Shown: in pieces, positions 25,817-36,815 of the stretch
Position numbering within the stretch: the first letter of the stretch is position 1
Layout of the letters: each line of letters begins with the position of its first letter
NCBI GenBank assembly: GCA_963971425.1
Contig: OZ020519.1
Span: forward strand, 18,869,397-18,933,396
Direction: 5' to 3'
Source of the DNA: Bryoerythrophyllum caledonicum
Lineage: Eukaryota; Streptophyta; Bryopsida; Pottiales; Pottiaceae
Length of the DNA: 64,000 bases
The notes under the pieces: generated by a model
What the model was told of the DNA's origin: nothing
Databases searched by the model: none
What the model saw: the letters and a program-made list of their open reading frames with translations, nothing else
Made by a program: the position numbers and the translations under genes

Positions 25817-27466
25817 TGAGAGTCCCGATAGACCAAGAATCAACATTTTGTTTGCAGTTTCTTCGCTTTTAGGGGACAGGGGTGGTTGTGCTGGCCACTT
25901 GTCTGTGCACCCAACATTACAATACCTAGTTAGAGGTGAAGTTGTGTGCCGAGTCTCAACAAAGTAGAATGAATTAGGTTGGGGTTTTGTGAAATCCTTC
26001 CTCATGTGTAACATCTCTTACCATTGCCATTATTATCCCAAGGTAAAAATAGGATCAGTACTGTACTTCAAATCTCCATGGAGAAGAGTAGAAACTTGTG
26101 GCCAAGTTGCCCCACGTTGTAAGTCAAACTTTCCTACTTTTCAATTTGGCCCCTCATCAGAAGCATTTAATGATTCAGTTGTGGATTAGCAAAGTTACCT
26201 TTCACATCTGATCTTGAATGTGAAACTGGTTTGGAGGTAACAATTTTTTTTTCACCTTCTGAGTCACTTTCACTTAGAACCTTGGGCACTGTGCTTGCTT
26301 GTGCAATTTTGACAGGATTCCGGATATGCTCTTTTGACTGCACATTGCAGCCCAGGATCTCCCTCAAAAGATGGGCTCGGAAAATCCTTTTACTACACAA
26401 GAGGAATGCAATGTCAGAAGAAAGAATGGGATGTTATAACAGCCAGATGATTGTAACGTGGAAATTTGAAGGACTGTTACCCACCATGGCCAGTTGCTAT
26501 GTAAGAGCTGTTATGAACAACATGAGAGGTAAATCATACATTACCCTCATACTTGAAAAAACTTGTCATATTTTCCAAAATGCACATGTTGATGTTGAAA
26601 GAGCATTGAGGATGAGGGTTAATAGTATACCACGGTCTCTTTGTTTTCCAAAACTTGCCAAGGTGCTCCACACCAGTTTGTTTTACCAAGGATAGAAATT
26701 CAAACATTTTCAGCTTCTTTTCCTTACCAATGTCCTTGGCACTTAAAGTGACGTATTGGTCAAGGCACATAAATTGTCGTTCTAACATCCAAAGTTGATG
26801 TGACATTCCATTGGTATGTCATGTCAAGTTGACATCATGTCAATATTCCTGACCTGACAGGAAAATTGAGGCAATGTCATGTGATTGATGGAGAGTTTGA
26901 ACGTGAGAGTAGTTCAACGATAAATAATCAAACCATCTTCCCTTAAGAACAAAAGTTTTATGAAGAAAAACAAAGTCAACTCTTTACGAACATTAGACAA
27001 AATCCTGACATTAAACATGTATTCAACTATGCATAGTTGAACATGCTGTCCTGTTTGGAAGCTGAAGTTGATAAATTCATGTCAAACAATTTAACTAATT
27101 GAATTTTTTTGGTGTGTTGACTTTTAGGGTTTAAGAGTTTTCATAAAAGTACAGCCACTTTTATGAAGTAAAGATGGTTATGTGAAGAGAAGTGGAAAGG
27201 TGCAATGGCTTCTGTGAATGGACACTTGATGAAACACCCATTCTCTCGGCAATCAAAGGTAAAGTGATGTTAGTTAGCATAATATATTTTTTTAATATTT
27301 AACCGGATTTACACACCAATCTTCCCTGTTTATAGTTCCAATTGGTAAAAAAAACTCATTTACCAAGTTTTTCTTTGGTCAGTGAAAACCTAGAATTACT
27401 GTATGCAGCGGTCACTTTCAACACGTAGGTGCCAAAATAATTATTTTTCCAAGAACATAGTGATTT
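25817..27466. other. Intergenic, no gene recognised
   Basis: Mixed composition without recognised domains. An open frame of about 150 codons at 26231-26695 has no family resemblance that I can see and lacks coding signals beyond its length. Confidence 0.35.
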
Positions 27467-27600
27467 GGACACAATGGTACCACCTAGGTACTATATGGAT
27501 ATCACATAGGTATTATATGGGTATCACTTAGACAAGTCTCTTAGTTTTTTTGGACATTTTTCATTGTGAATTAAATATGTAGGAAAGTGACCACTGTGTA
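27467..27600 (+). repeat. Dispersed repeat, 'TTTTTTTGGACATT' family
   Basis: Contains TTTGGACACAATGG, ATATGGATATCACATAGG, TTAGACAAGTCTCTTA, TTTTTTTGGACATTTTTCAT and GAATTAAATATGTA in the order seen at 10138-10262. Confidence 0.55.
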
Positions 27601-27969
27601 GAATAATTGCTTTATATTTTGATTTTAGATTTGCTTTGATTTTTAAGAACAAAGAAAGTTCTGTACCTTTTCTCACAAGATTCGATCTTGTTAAATTACG
27701 TTGCTTCATTGTTGCCATGTCGCATCTTACAAGCCTTTTGATGCTTTCTCATTTTCCATGCATGAAATGTAGTGTTTTTTTTTTAATGTTCTTGTTTTTA
27801 TGAATATGTTCTTGCACTAGGAAAAATGAGTTGTACTAGCCTGGAATTGCATTTTTTTAACAAAGTTTTGAATGAATACGAACACATTATTTGTGCATAG
27901 GAGTATATATATATAAAGTAGTTTGTTCATACAACATAACATATAAACCCCAAGAACAAGTATCATTCA

Positions 27970-28182
27970 TATTCAATTTTGGGCATTCAATGGAGAGTAT
28001 TCCACATGTATGGTGTCGTATCTGAACACGAAATGACCTCCACATGAAAGATGTTTACTTAGCTGAAGAATCTTCAATCCAAAGGTGTAAGTCTTATTAA
28101 ACTTTTAATACATTTTTTGTATTTTTTAGAGCAAAATACGTGCTTGTATATATGGTTCATACTGCCAACGTTTAGGAGTTGA
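27970..28182 (+). mobile_element. TTAA-type MITE, left arm of an inverted pair
   Basis: Interior blocks AAATGACCTCCACATGAAAG, GAAGAATCTTCAATCC and AAATACGTGCTTGTATATAT identify the GACCTCC subfamily. The right end GTTTAGGAG-TTGA is directly joined to the next, inverted copy. The left boundary is diffuse. Confidence 0.6.
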
Positions 28183-28395
28183 TCCTTAAAGATTAGTGGG
28201 GGACCATATATACAATCACATATTTTACTCTTAACATACAAAACATGTAATAAAATTTAGCAAGACACCTTTACATAGAAGATTCTTCAACAAACATCTT
28301 TCATTTGAAGGTCATTTCAATATTTGAACCTTATCATGCTCAAATACGACACCATACATGTAGAATACATGACCATTTTGCAACTTCTCAAGGAT
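28179..28395 (-). mobile_element. TTAA-type MITE, right arm of an inverted pair
   Basis: Reverse-complement copy of the same subfamily: TGAAAGATGTTTGTTGAAGA is read on the minus strand around 28300. It abuts the copy at 27970-28182 with no spacer, sharing the central TTGA. A transcript across both would fold into a hairpin with arms of about 210 nt. Confidence 0.6.
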
Positions 28396-29639
28396 GTAGT
28401 AGGTGCAATAATGATCTGAACTAAAATTGTCACTGGATTGGGCTCAACACAAATACAGACTTTTGTAACTATTGTATACATCAATTCTTACACCTTGTAT
28501 GTCAAATACACATAAACCATCATGTTGCAACTCAGCTGTGGCTTCTCTAACCTTCAAGGATTTAACTATCTTCAAAACAAAAACACAACAAAAATACATA
28601 GAACTAACTTTAGCCTCCAAATCACAAAACCCAATTTAACAAATTTCTCACCTATATTTCCTCTTTAGTAAGACTTTGTGAATAACATCCGTGTCCATTA
28701 CATCAAATAATTATGGATTCAACAAATTAGTAAGCTTGATAATGGCTTTTTCAAGCATACTAGGGCAGCAACATCATGACATGTTTCTTCATCGATCGTA
28801 TGACATGGGTGCTGATTTAATTTAAAATCTGTTTTTATGTCCTCATGAAGTGTGTCATGAACCTTCATGGGCTCGCACATTTCTTGATATGTATTTTAAA
28901 ATGGGAGTGTTTGGAAGATGAATTTTGCAACTTGGAGAACAGAAGACTTGTGTGTCCTTTCTTAAATTTTGGACTTCTCAAATCGTGCAAGTCAGGAACC
29001 ATGCTAAATCATTGCATTTAAACTTGTAGAGGAAAATCTATTCTAAGAAAGTGGCATGATAAATGACCAATTAGCCCTTAAAGTCATATGAATGTAATTT
29101 CACAACATTTTATCATGTGAAGTACAATTGTATAAAAGATAAATAGAAGTGTGCAACATATACTTGATATTATGAGAGGCATTTGTAAAGTGAGGGAAAG
29201 ATACCAAAAGTTGTAACTTATTTGTACCCCAAATAGCTCTTACATCACCCTACACCACAAAAATTTGGCTAAAAAATTCCCACTCAAATTTGACTATGAA
29301 GGAATCAATCTGAAACCCAATTTCAAATAGTTGTTCGTCAAGAGGTAATTAATGAGAAAAGGAATCCACTCCAAGCTCATAGTAAATGGGCCCGGAATCC
29401 TTTGTCAAGATTAATCCAAGAACATATAGTGAGGTGGAGGATACCATTTTTGTCTGGAACCTATAGTGGTCTTTTAAAAATGCATTTGTGTCATAAACTG
29501 TTTAGGAACAAATACCTAAGAACATTAGAAATCTCTTTTCTGTGCCAATTAAAAAAACAATAACACATTATTTGGTTTATCAACACAAGATGTACAAATT
29601 TTTCAAAGAAACAAAAACAATCTCTATATATGATTAAAT
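28396..29639. other. AT-rich intergenic, no gene seen
   Basis: No supported coding frame or clear repeat boundary. Confidence 0.4.
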
Positions 29640-29730
29640 ATTGTTAGTATGGGGATCTAAGACGTTTCTGTGCCAAAACACATAAAATGAAATCTCAAAC
29701 CGTGTTCGAACCGGAACATGGTATTGTTTA
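29640..29730 (+). repeat. Short direct repeat with 35150-35228
   Basis: GATCTAAGACGTTTCTGTGC, then AAATGAAATCTCA and GGAACATGGTATTG, match 35153-35228 in order and orientation. The two copies lie outside the recognisable Helitron coding remains at 29980-34930. Confidence 0.5.
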
Positions 29731-29979
29731 TAATGTTCAAAATGTTTGATTTTTTTGGTTGAAATTACGATGTAAATTTAAATTCAATAAGATAATTAGT
29801 GTAAAAAAGGTAAAAATTGAAGAACTAATCACATAAAAATAAAGTGGACATATGTTATAATTGCACTTTCTTATAAGTGCTAAAAAGAAATCCCTAAACC
29901 TAAAACCCCTCTCTCTTTACTCCACCTATAGGTCTTTTGAAAGTTGAAATGTCTGTTGTTCAAGACAAAATTCCTCAAG

Positions 29980-32900
29980 TTTGCAAAAATTGGCTGAAGC
30001 GAGAACACCATACTATAGGCACAGACGCTAATCGTGAAACAGAGAATGCCGCACGTTGAAGGAGAGAGGCCGAATTTCCAATCAACAATCAACGGGTGAA
30101 GCTCGAAAATAAACGTTGTGCTCTTGCCACATAACACACCATTGCCCAATAGAAAAATCATCAAGTCTTGGATTTGCCAGAAGCGTGTCGTATGGTTGAT
30201 GGGGTGGTTGACAATATTTGCCATATACTCTAGCAAATGAGCCTGCTACACTTTGCATTGGTTGGAGGAGCATGTCATTGGAAGGGGTTTAATAATGCCA
30301 GTCTACTTTTGACAATGTGTTTTGATTGAATTTTTTTTTTGCTTTTTACCACTCATGGCCCTTTGCAACGCTTGTTGCAAAGAAACACACAAGAAGCAAA
30401 GCGCTTCCAAAAATCCATCTGAGTGTACAACAACGCTTTGGCATTCACATTGCTGGGAGAAAATATCAATCCATGATCTGCCCGAGGTGGGAACTACACG
30501 TTTTGGCTTCAAGATGCGTTGTATAATAGAATGAGCAACCGTTTGCTAGCAGAACAGAATAATTGTAAGTACGCGCAATTGTATTTTGCAGATAACCACG
30601 TTGCTCTAAATGGTCAAATGACTACTTTTGAGAATTTGGATTGCAACACGACGGAGTTGCTTCAGAACATGTTATGGATCACAACCCTTAAGCACAACTT
30701 CTTAAAAATATACGCCAACAATTGACAGAGCCAACCAACAGTGGACTTACAACTCCCTTTGTTGGCTTTGTGACGCAAGACCGACAAAGATGTAATATGT
30801 CCACAATGGATGATGTTGGCGCAATAATGGTTGACGACGGCCATAATATCAGCATGTTGGATGGGGATGTTCTCCTCTAGAGGCTAGATGGATCCCTTCA
30901 ACGCTCACCTTTGCATTCTGCATATTTGCCACTGGATTATATGTTTCTCTTTCCTTATGAACGTCAAGCATGGTCTTGGAACACCCATTGAGCGAGTTTG
31001 ATTTTGAAGGTGAGGAGTTTGCGAAAGTAAGGTAGAGGCACCCAATTCCGATCGGCCACCAAATTCCAATCAATAGAGTATGCATGGCATGGTGCATGAA
31101 AATGGCAAATGCATGAAATTGTGTATGAAGTGACCCAAAACCGAAAACTCAAAATCTGAAAACACAAGTTATAATCGGCATTGGGTCATGAAGTGTGCAA
31201 TTTTGGGTTGCTCCACCTCAATTGAGCTCTCATTGGAGGCATTGCCTTGAAAGTCAAACAAGGCCGATCGGCATTGGATACCCTCCATGAGTTGGTTATC
31301 CATGGCATGTCTTCTCTCTTTTTACTCACTCTCACTTGTTGGCATTGGGCAAAGGAGGTCACTAAATCTCACCTACTCTACATTTTGATTATGGGCTTTG
31401 GTGGTTTTTGGGCTTTTAAATTCTATATCAACTGCAAATCTTTGAGATTAAATTTGAAAAAATATTTGTTGAGTTTCATTCCTAATTCGGCATCTTTCTA
31501 CATACGTTTTTTTGACATACTATGTCATTTGAGTCTTGAACTGGATTAAGTGATCGGAATTGGGTGCCTCTACCTTAGATCTAGTTGCTCTTAGAGGCAT
31601 GGGCATCGGCAAATTGAAGTGAGTCATGCAAATGCAATTTTATGCATATATGTTTCACCACCATAATCGCAACAACGACATATTCCATGTAGGCCGCTTG
31701 CTACAACAATACAAGGTGGACGCACAAGCGAGCGTTGAGCAAAATCGCTTGAAGTTCATCAACGACAATTAGAAGGATCTACAATGCAAACTTTACAACA
31801 AAGTGGTGGATGCCGTGAATGCAAACGACCATGATCAGGCACAAATTCGCTAGAGGTTCATCATTATTTTTTTGGGAGGCATTTATTAGCGCTATTAGGA
31901 AGCCATGGCCATTATGCACACGTTTGAACGGCGAGACCTATCTATGACGTGCACGTGCAACCCAAAATGAATTGATATCACAACAAAATTGGAACCCACA
32001 TAGATAATACGAGACCAACCAAATTTGGTTCTACATGTATTTAAGTTAAAATTCTAAGAACTGATGGCTGATTTCAATGACTGCAAAGTGTTTGGCATGG
32101 TGTTGGGATATACTTGGGTGTTTTGATTTCAAAAAAGAGGCCTACCACACACCCACATCATGTTGAATTTTGACAAGCAATCATAATTGAGGATTACAAA
32201 CAAGACCAACTTAGTAGTGACTGCCAAACTTAGATCAACCCTATACATACGAGACGGTGATATGCTACTTAGTGCATTAGCCATATGGCAAGCAAACTCC
32301 AAGCGCTCCATTGCATGGAGAATGATATATGTACTAAGCGGTATCCCGGAGACTTTACTAATGAAGCATGTACAATTAAAAGTGGCTCTCCCATATATAG
32401 AAGGGGAGATGATGGGTGCTCCATTGTTGATAGCAAAGGTCATTAAGCTGACAAGAGTTGAATTGTATTGCACATCCTATATTTAGTGCTAAAGTACAAT
32501 GGACATATTAACGTTGAGGAGAGCTTTCTATACCGCCTTTGCATAGTTATTTCGAGGTGAACTTAATGATTATTGATTGTTTTTACTAGTAGATATGTTT
32601 TTTGATTACTGCTGTAAAATACCTTTTTAAATATGTGTACAAATGTCACGATCGCGCAAGTGTGGTCTTAGAAAGCAATGACAATATTAAAGACTACATC
32701 GATGCTCTCTATATGTGTGGCAATGTGGAGGCTCTTTGGATTCAAAATGCACAATGAATTGCCACCAATCCAACGTTTGCAATTTCATTTGTCCATTCAA
32801 CAACATGTGACATTTAATGCACACCAAGATCTGGTGGACATTTTAACACAAATCAAGCTAAGAAGACAACTCTCAACGGAATTGTTTGAAGAATATCACT

Positions 32901-34930
32901 TGCCATGAAGACGTCCAATGTGGACTTTTCTTCTCGCTTCACATGGCGCTAGAGAAGAATTGAACAATATGAGAGAAGGAATCTACATAAGGCGAATCTA
33001 CTTTGTCAATTCATTAGTTGGCAAGAGATAATTTCTCTAGACACTTTTGATGGTGGTGAAAGGCGCGCCGTCTATTTTAGATGAGCCTACTTTTGAAGGC
33101 GTTGTCTTTGACACTTCCAAGGCTGCATGTGTTGCATGTGGGCTTTACGAGAACAATGAAGATTGGAAGCATTCTCTTTGTGAAGTTGCAATGGTGTAGT
33201 CAGCCGCTTAGCTCCGTTTGGTTTTTGTAACCATTTCGACGCATGGACCACTAACCGGCTCAAAACAATTAAAGGAGTAGTGTCGTGATAGGTTATTGAA
33301 CGATTGTGGGCATCACTTATAGCATAATGGAGTGGAGTAATCATAAGAGGAACAAATTCTTAGTCTCGTATTGAATATGATTACTCAATTGCTTGCAACA
33401 TTTGAGAAGTTGTTGGACGATTTTAATGTGTCACAACCTGCATTTTCTGTAGAGGAATTGCAAGCAAAATGATTTATTTTAGAATAGCTCAATAGCAATG
33501 TTGCAGAGTTGAAGGATGAGGTTCAATAACAAATTGAATTGTTGAACAACTAGTTATGTGACATTTACAAAAAAGTTATGCAAGTGAGCACACTTGCCAT
33601 CTCTAATAAGATTTATTTTGTCGATGGACCAGTAGTACCGGGAAGACATACTTGGAGAATCTCATCCTGAAGTCCGTGTGTGCGCAAAATATATTGCGTT
33701 GGCACTTGCTTCATCCAGAATTGCCACGTTGTTGCTATGCAAAGACCAGACCCTTTATTCAAGATTGAAAATTCCAATTGAGGTGGACCCAAACTTTTGT
33801 GTAGCATCCACAGACAAAATAAAATTGGCGGAACTTGTATAGTAGGTAAAACTCATTCTCTGGGACAAGGCGCCAATAGCCAACAAGCTTTCTTTTTAAG
33901 TTGAACTCTGCGACACGACCGGACAAAATATGCCCTTTGGAGGAATCACTTTCATGATGTGCCACATTATCAAATAGGTTTTTGCCTATCGTTCCAAAGG
34001 GCTTGCGGTCAGACATTTTTGCAGCATGAATCAAGGAATTTTACCTACTGAGCCATGTTAGGTTGTGCACCTTACGTAAAAATATGCATGATACTCCAAC
34101 CACTACGACGCTTGTTGACTTGGAGAACCAGACGTTTTCAAATTGGTTTATTGGCGCTTGGAGAAGACAAGTTGGACATTGTTCAAAAAAACATTATGTC
34201 CGTTGTCCACTCAATAAGGTATTGCCTCAACAAACCATGAAGGACCTAATTGATGTGATTTACTCTGAAATTGCGAATGGCCACGGCGGAAGGAACTTTT
34301 TCAGCAATCGCACTATTCTTGCAGCACGCAACGAAGACGTGGCAAAAATTGTGTATGAAGTGGTGCATTGAGCAAGTCAAATTCTCCTACGTGCTGACAA
34401 GGCGGACAATGAAGATGGCACCAATGTGATCTCATCCAAGTTTTTGAATATGTTGAAAGTCAGCGGGTAGTCAGTGCACAAATTACAGTTAAAGTTGATA
34501 CACTAGTAATGCTTTTGCTTAATTCAGATTCATCAAACACACTATGCAAAATTACCATATTCATCATCCAATGTTGTTTGGCTTGAATGAAGGAGTAGTC
34601 CTTATAGGTGATCGTGCAAGATACATTGCATACATATCATGGATTCCGTTGGTAGCTTAGAGCGCAAAATATCCTTCTCCAAAACACCGCAAGCACTTTC
34701 CAATCCATGTTGCATATGCCATGATTATCAACAAGTCATAAGGACAAACGCTTCCCAAAGTTGGTACCTACCAAACCAAAAACGATTTCTCGCATGGACA
34801 ATTGTTATGTTGCATTTTTGCGTGCAACAACTCTTGAAAATGATTTGGTGCTTTTAAAAGAAGAATCACATGGAGATGACAAAATAATGCTCAATGTTGT
34901 TTACAACAAAGCACTTCAGTAATCACATTA
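29980..34930 (+). pseudogene. Decayed autonomous Helitron (Rep and helicase)
   Basis: Plus-strand fragments in several frames follow the order of a plant Helitron RepHel protein. Upstream part: 30519-30725 (YAQLYFADNHVALNG) and 30838-30960 (LDYMFLFPYERQAW). Helitron N-terminal/Rep part: 31626-31970 (VGRLLQQYKVDAQASVEQNR, DAVNANDHDQAQI, CTCNPKW) and 32306-32518 (HCMENDICTKRYPGDF, SPIYRRGDDG, LVLKYNGHINVE). Linker: 32700-32908 (MHNELPPIQRLQFHL) and 32957-33195 (RRIYFVNSLVGKR, CGLYENNEDWKHSL). Helicase part: 33609-33655 (FVDGPVVPGRHTW, a degenerate P-loop), 33990-34371 (VPKGLRSDIFAA, LTLRKNMH, RTILAARNEDVAK) and 34690-34850 (DNCYVAFLRATTLEN). Many stops and frameshifts show it is dead. A 550-bp MITE splits it at 31028-31577. 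Helitron termini (5' TC, 3' hairpin plus CTRR) were not placed. Confidence 0.85.
31028..31577. mobile_element. 550-bp MITE nested in the Helitron
   Basis: Perfect outer inverted repeat: TAAGGTAGAGGCACCC on the left and GGGTGCCTCTACCTTA on the right, followed inward by AATTCCGATC and GATCGGAATT. It has no coding capacity. A second near-full copy lies at 62205-62772 and a truncated copy at 53803-53901. It interrupts the Helitron between its upstream and Rep parts, so it inserted after the Helitron arrived. The target duplication is unclear because TAA/TTA can be read as part of the palindrome. Confidence 0.8.
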
Positions 34931-35374
34931 TTTTGTCAATTTGATTCTCCAGCGACTCTCCAACTTTTCAACAAATTTACGTTACTAGGGATTGTGCTTG
35001 CCTCGTTGAAGACACCGGGTATCTACACTTGTCTGCATACATCTTAATTTTTTTTTGACAAATTTACGTCACCACAGATTGCCCTTGCCTCGCCCGGGAC
35101 AACAAGTATCTACACGTGTCTCCACATATAATAAAATATCATCTACCCAACGATCTCAGACGTTTCCATGCCAGAATCACTCAAATGAAATCTCATACCA
35201 CATCAAAACAAGGACATGGTATTCTGCTGGAACAAGATATCGCGTCACGATGCCCTCGCCTTGTTGGGGACAACGGGTATCTACACTTGGATTACAAAAA
35301 AATAAATAACTAGGATAGTTTTAGCCGAGGCAAAGCGCCCTTTCTTTGCTTCGCGAATGAAAGACTGCAGAAAC
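34931..35374 (+). repeat. Helitron 3' flank with internal partial duplications
   Basis: The motif AATTTACGT...GCCTCG...GGGTATCTACACTTG recurs three times (around 34975-35030, 35060-35120 and 35250-35290). A hairpin-capable GGCAAAG-CTTTGCTT lies at 35332-35354. These could be part of the Helitron 3' region, but the CTRR terminus is not certain. Confidence 0.4.
35150..35228 (+). repeat. Short direct repeat with 29640-29730
   Basis: Second copy of the roughly 80-bp block (GATCTCAGACGTTTCCATGC, AAATGAAATCTCA, GGACATGGTATTC). Together the copies bracket the Helitron remains about 5.5 kb apart. Confidence 0.5.
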
Positions 35375-35377
35375 CAT

Positions 35378-35742
35378 AATACATTTTCAAGAAGTGAAGG
35401 TGGATTATATTTGTTATTTGTTTCTTCTAAAAAAAAACATAATACATTTTCTAGAAGTGAAGGTGGAATATATTTGTTGTTTGTTTTTTCTAAAAAAACA
35501 TAATACATTTTCTAGAAGTGAAGGTGGAATATATTTGTTATTTGTTTTTTCTATTAAAAAAAACATAATACATTTTCTAGAAGTGAAGGTGGAATATACT
35601 TGTTATTTTTTTTTTCTAAAAAAAAACATAATACATTTTCTAGAAGTGACGGTGGAAGATATTTGTTATTTGTTTTTTCTAAAAAAAAACATAAGACATT
35701 TTCTAGAAGTCAAGGTGGAATATATTTGTTATTTGATTTCTT
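35378..35742 (+). repeat. 61-65 bp minisatellite, six copies
   Basis: Units start near 35378, 35441, 35502, 35567, 35630 and 35693. Each carries CATTTTCTAGAAGTGAAGGT, ATATTTGTTATTTG and a poly-A run of variable length, which causes the period variation. Open frames through it are artefacts. It lies about 1.1 kb upstream of the glycosyltransferase-like start codon. Confidence 0.9.
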
Positions 35743-36815
35743 TTTTAGAATTAGTGCATGACCGCCTTGCTACAGTAAAAAACGACACATGACGGTGGGT
35801 TTCCAACACGATAGCTGCTGTTATGCAAAAGAACAGCAGCAGGCTCGGGGCAGGCTCGGGGCAGGCTCGGGCTGGGATTGGCGACCAGGCGCTGCCAAGA
35901 AACATGTCACGACGCCACGACTCGCCGGGCCTCAACGGCTCCCCCCGGTCCTCAACCGCACCCCTACAGCCCCCACAACAAAGCCTTCAAAGTTCAGTTG
36001 CCTCTCTCCGTGTCCGAATCGATCGCAAAGCTCTCCTCCGCGCTCGCTCTCGCCATGTCGCGTCGCTGTCGCATCTCCCACCGATCGCGCCCCGTTCATT
36101 AATCAGTGAGCGCGACCGATCCGTCACCACGATCCGCCCCGGATTCTTCCCTCACGTCGTCCGCGCACGATGAATACTTCATTAACTGATCGACTGATTA
36201 TTGCGTAGGCCGTGGTCGATCAGCGCAATCCGCTCTTTCGTCAGTACGGTTCCGCGTTGATTGGCTTCCATGAATGAATGACGAAGCTGCGGTGAATCCT
36301 GCTGCGGCGCGACACAGGGGGTCGAGCTGGGTCTGGGGAGTGAGGTACAGGGAATGGCGCCACGGAAGTGACGTTTGTGGAGTGAGTGTTTGGGAAGTGG
36401 GTGGGAGTGATTCAGTGACGGTGAGTGTGGAGTTTGGGAGCTGCATTTCGGAATTCGGAGTTGGTTTTCTGTGAGGAGGGAGGGGAAGTTGGACGTGAGG
36501 AGGGAGGGGAAGTGGAATGTGGAGAGGGCTTTCGTGTTTCGTTAGTGTTACTGCAGGGTAGCGGAAACCTACAGCAGAAATTTCGCTGTGGGAGGTGGAG
36601 GAGAAGGGAGAGGAGAGCGTTGAGGTTTTGCTGTGACATTACCCTGTGAGAGGCGTGGTGAACGGTTTGCAGCAAGGTGCGGGTTGCGTCATCTTTGGAG
36701 GCGGTGCGGACGTTATGTAAAGCGAGGGATTCACGTGGGGGATACGAACGCGGGAGGCGGTTGCGGGTTGAGGCGTGATTTGCGTTGATGCAAGGGATTG
36801 CCGGGGGGCGTGGCG
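35743..36815 (+). promoter_or_regulatory. GC-rich upstream and leader of the glycosyltransferase-like gene
   Basis: GC content rises sharply from about 35840 and stays high to the start codon, as at a plant promoter and first exon. A short tandem (GGCTCGGGGCA, about three units) lies at 35851-35877. G/A-rich direct repeats with GGAGGGAGGGGAAGT lie at 36475-36515. The leader may be long or spliced. The transcription start cannot be placed. Confidence 0.45.

Noticed and set aside
26231-26695. 154-codon open frame
   Set aside because: No recognised domain, no splice or codon support, and no conservation evidence available here.
31247-31549. Protein-coding gene of about 100 codons (and its counterpart at 62284-62583)
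   Set aside because: Lies inside a non-autonomous MITE; the two copies do not keep the same frame limits.
35332-35374. Helitron 3' terminus
   Set aside because: A hairpin can be drawn, but no CTRR follows at the expected distance, so the end was not called.
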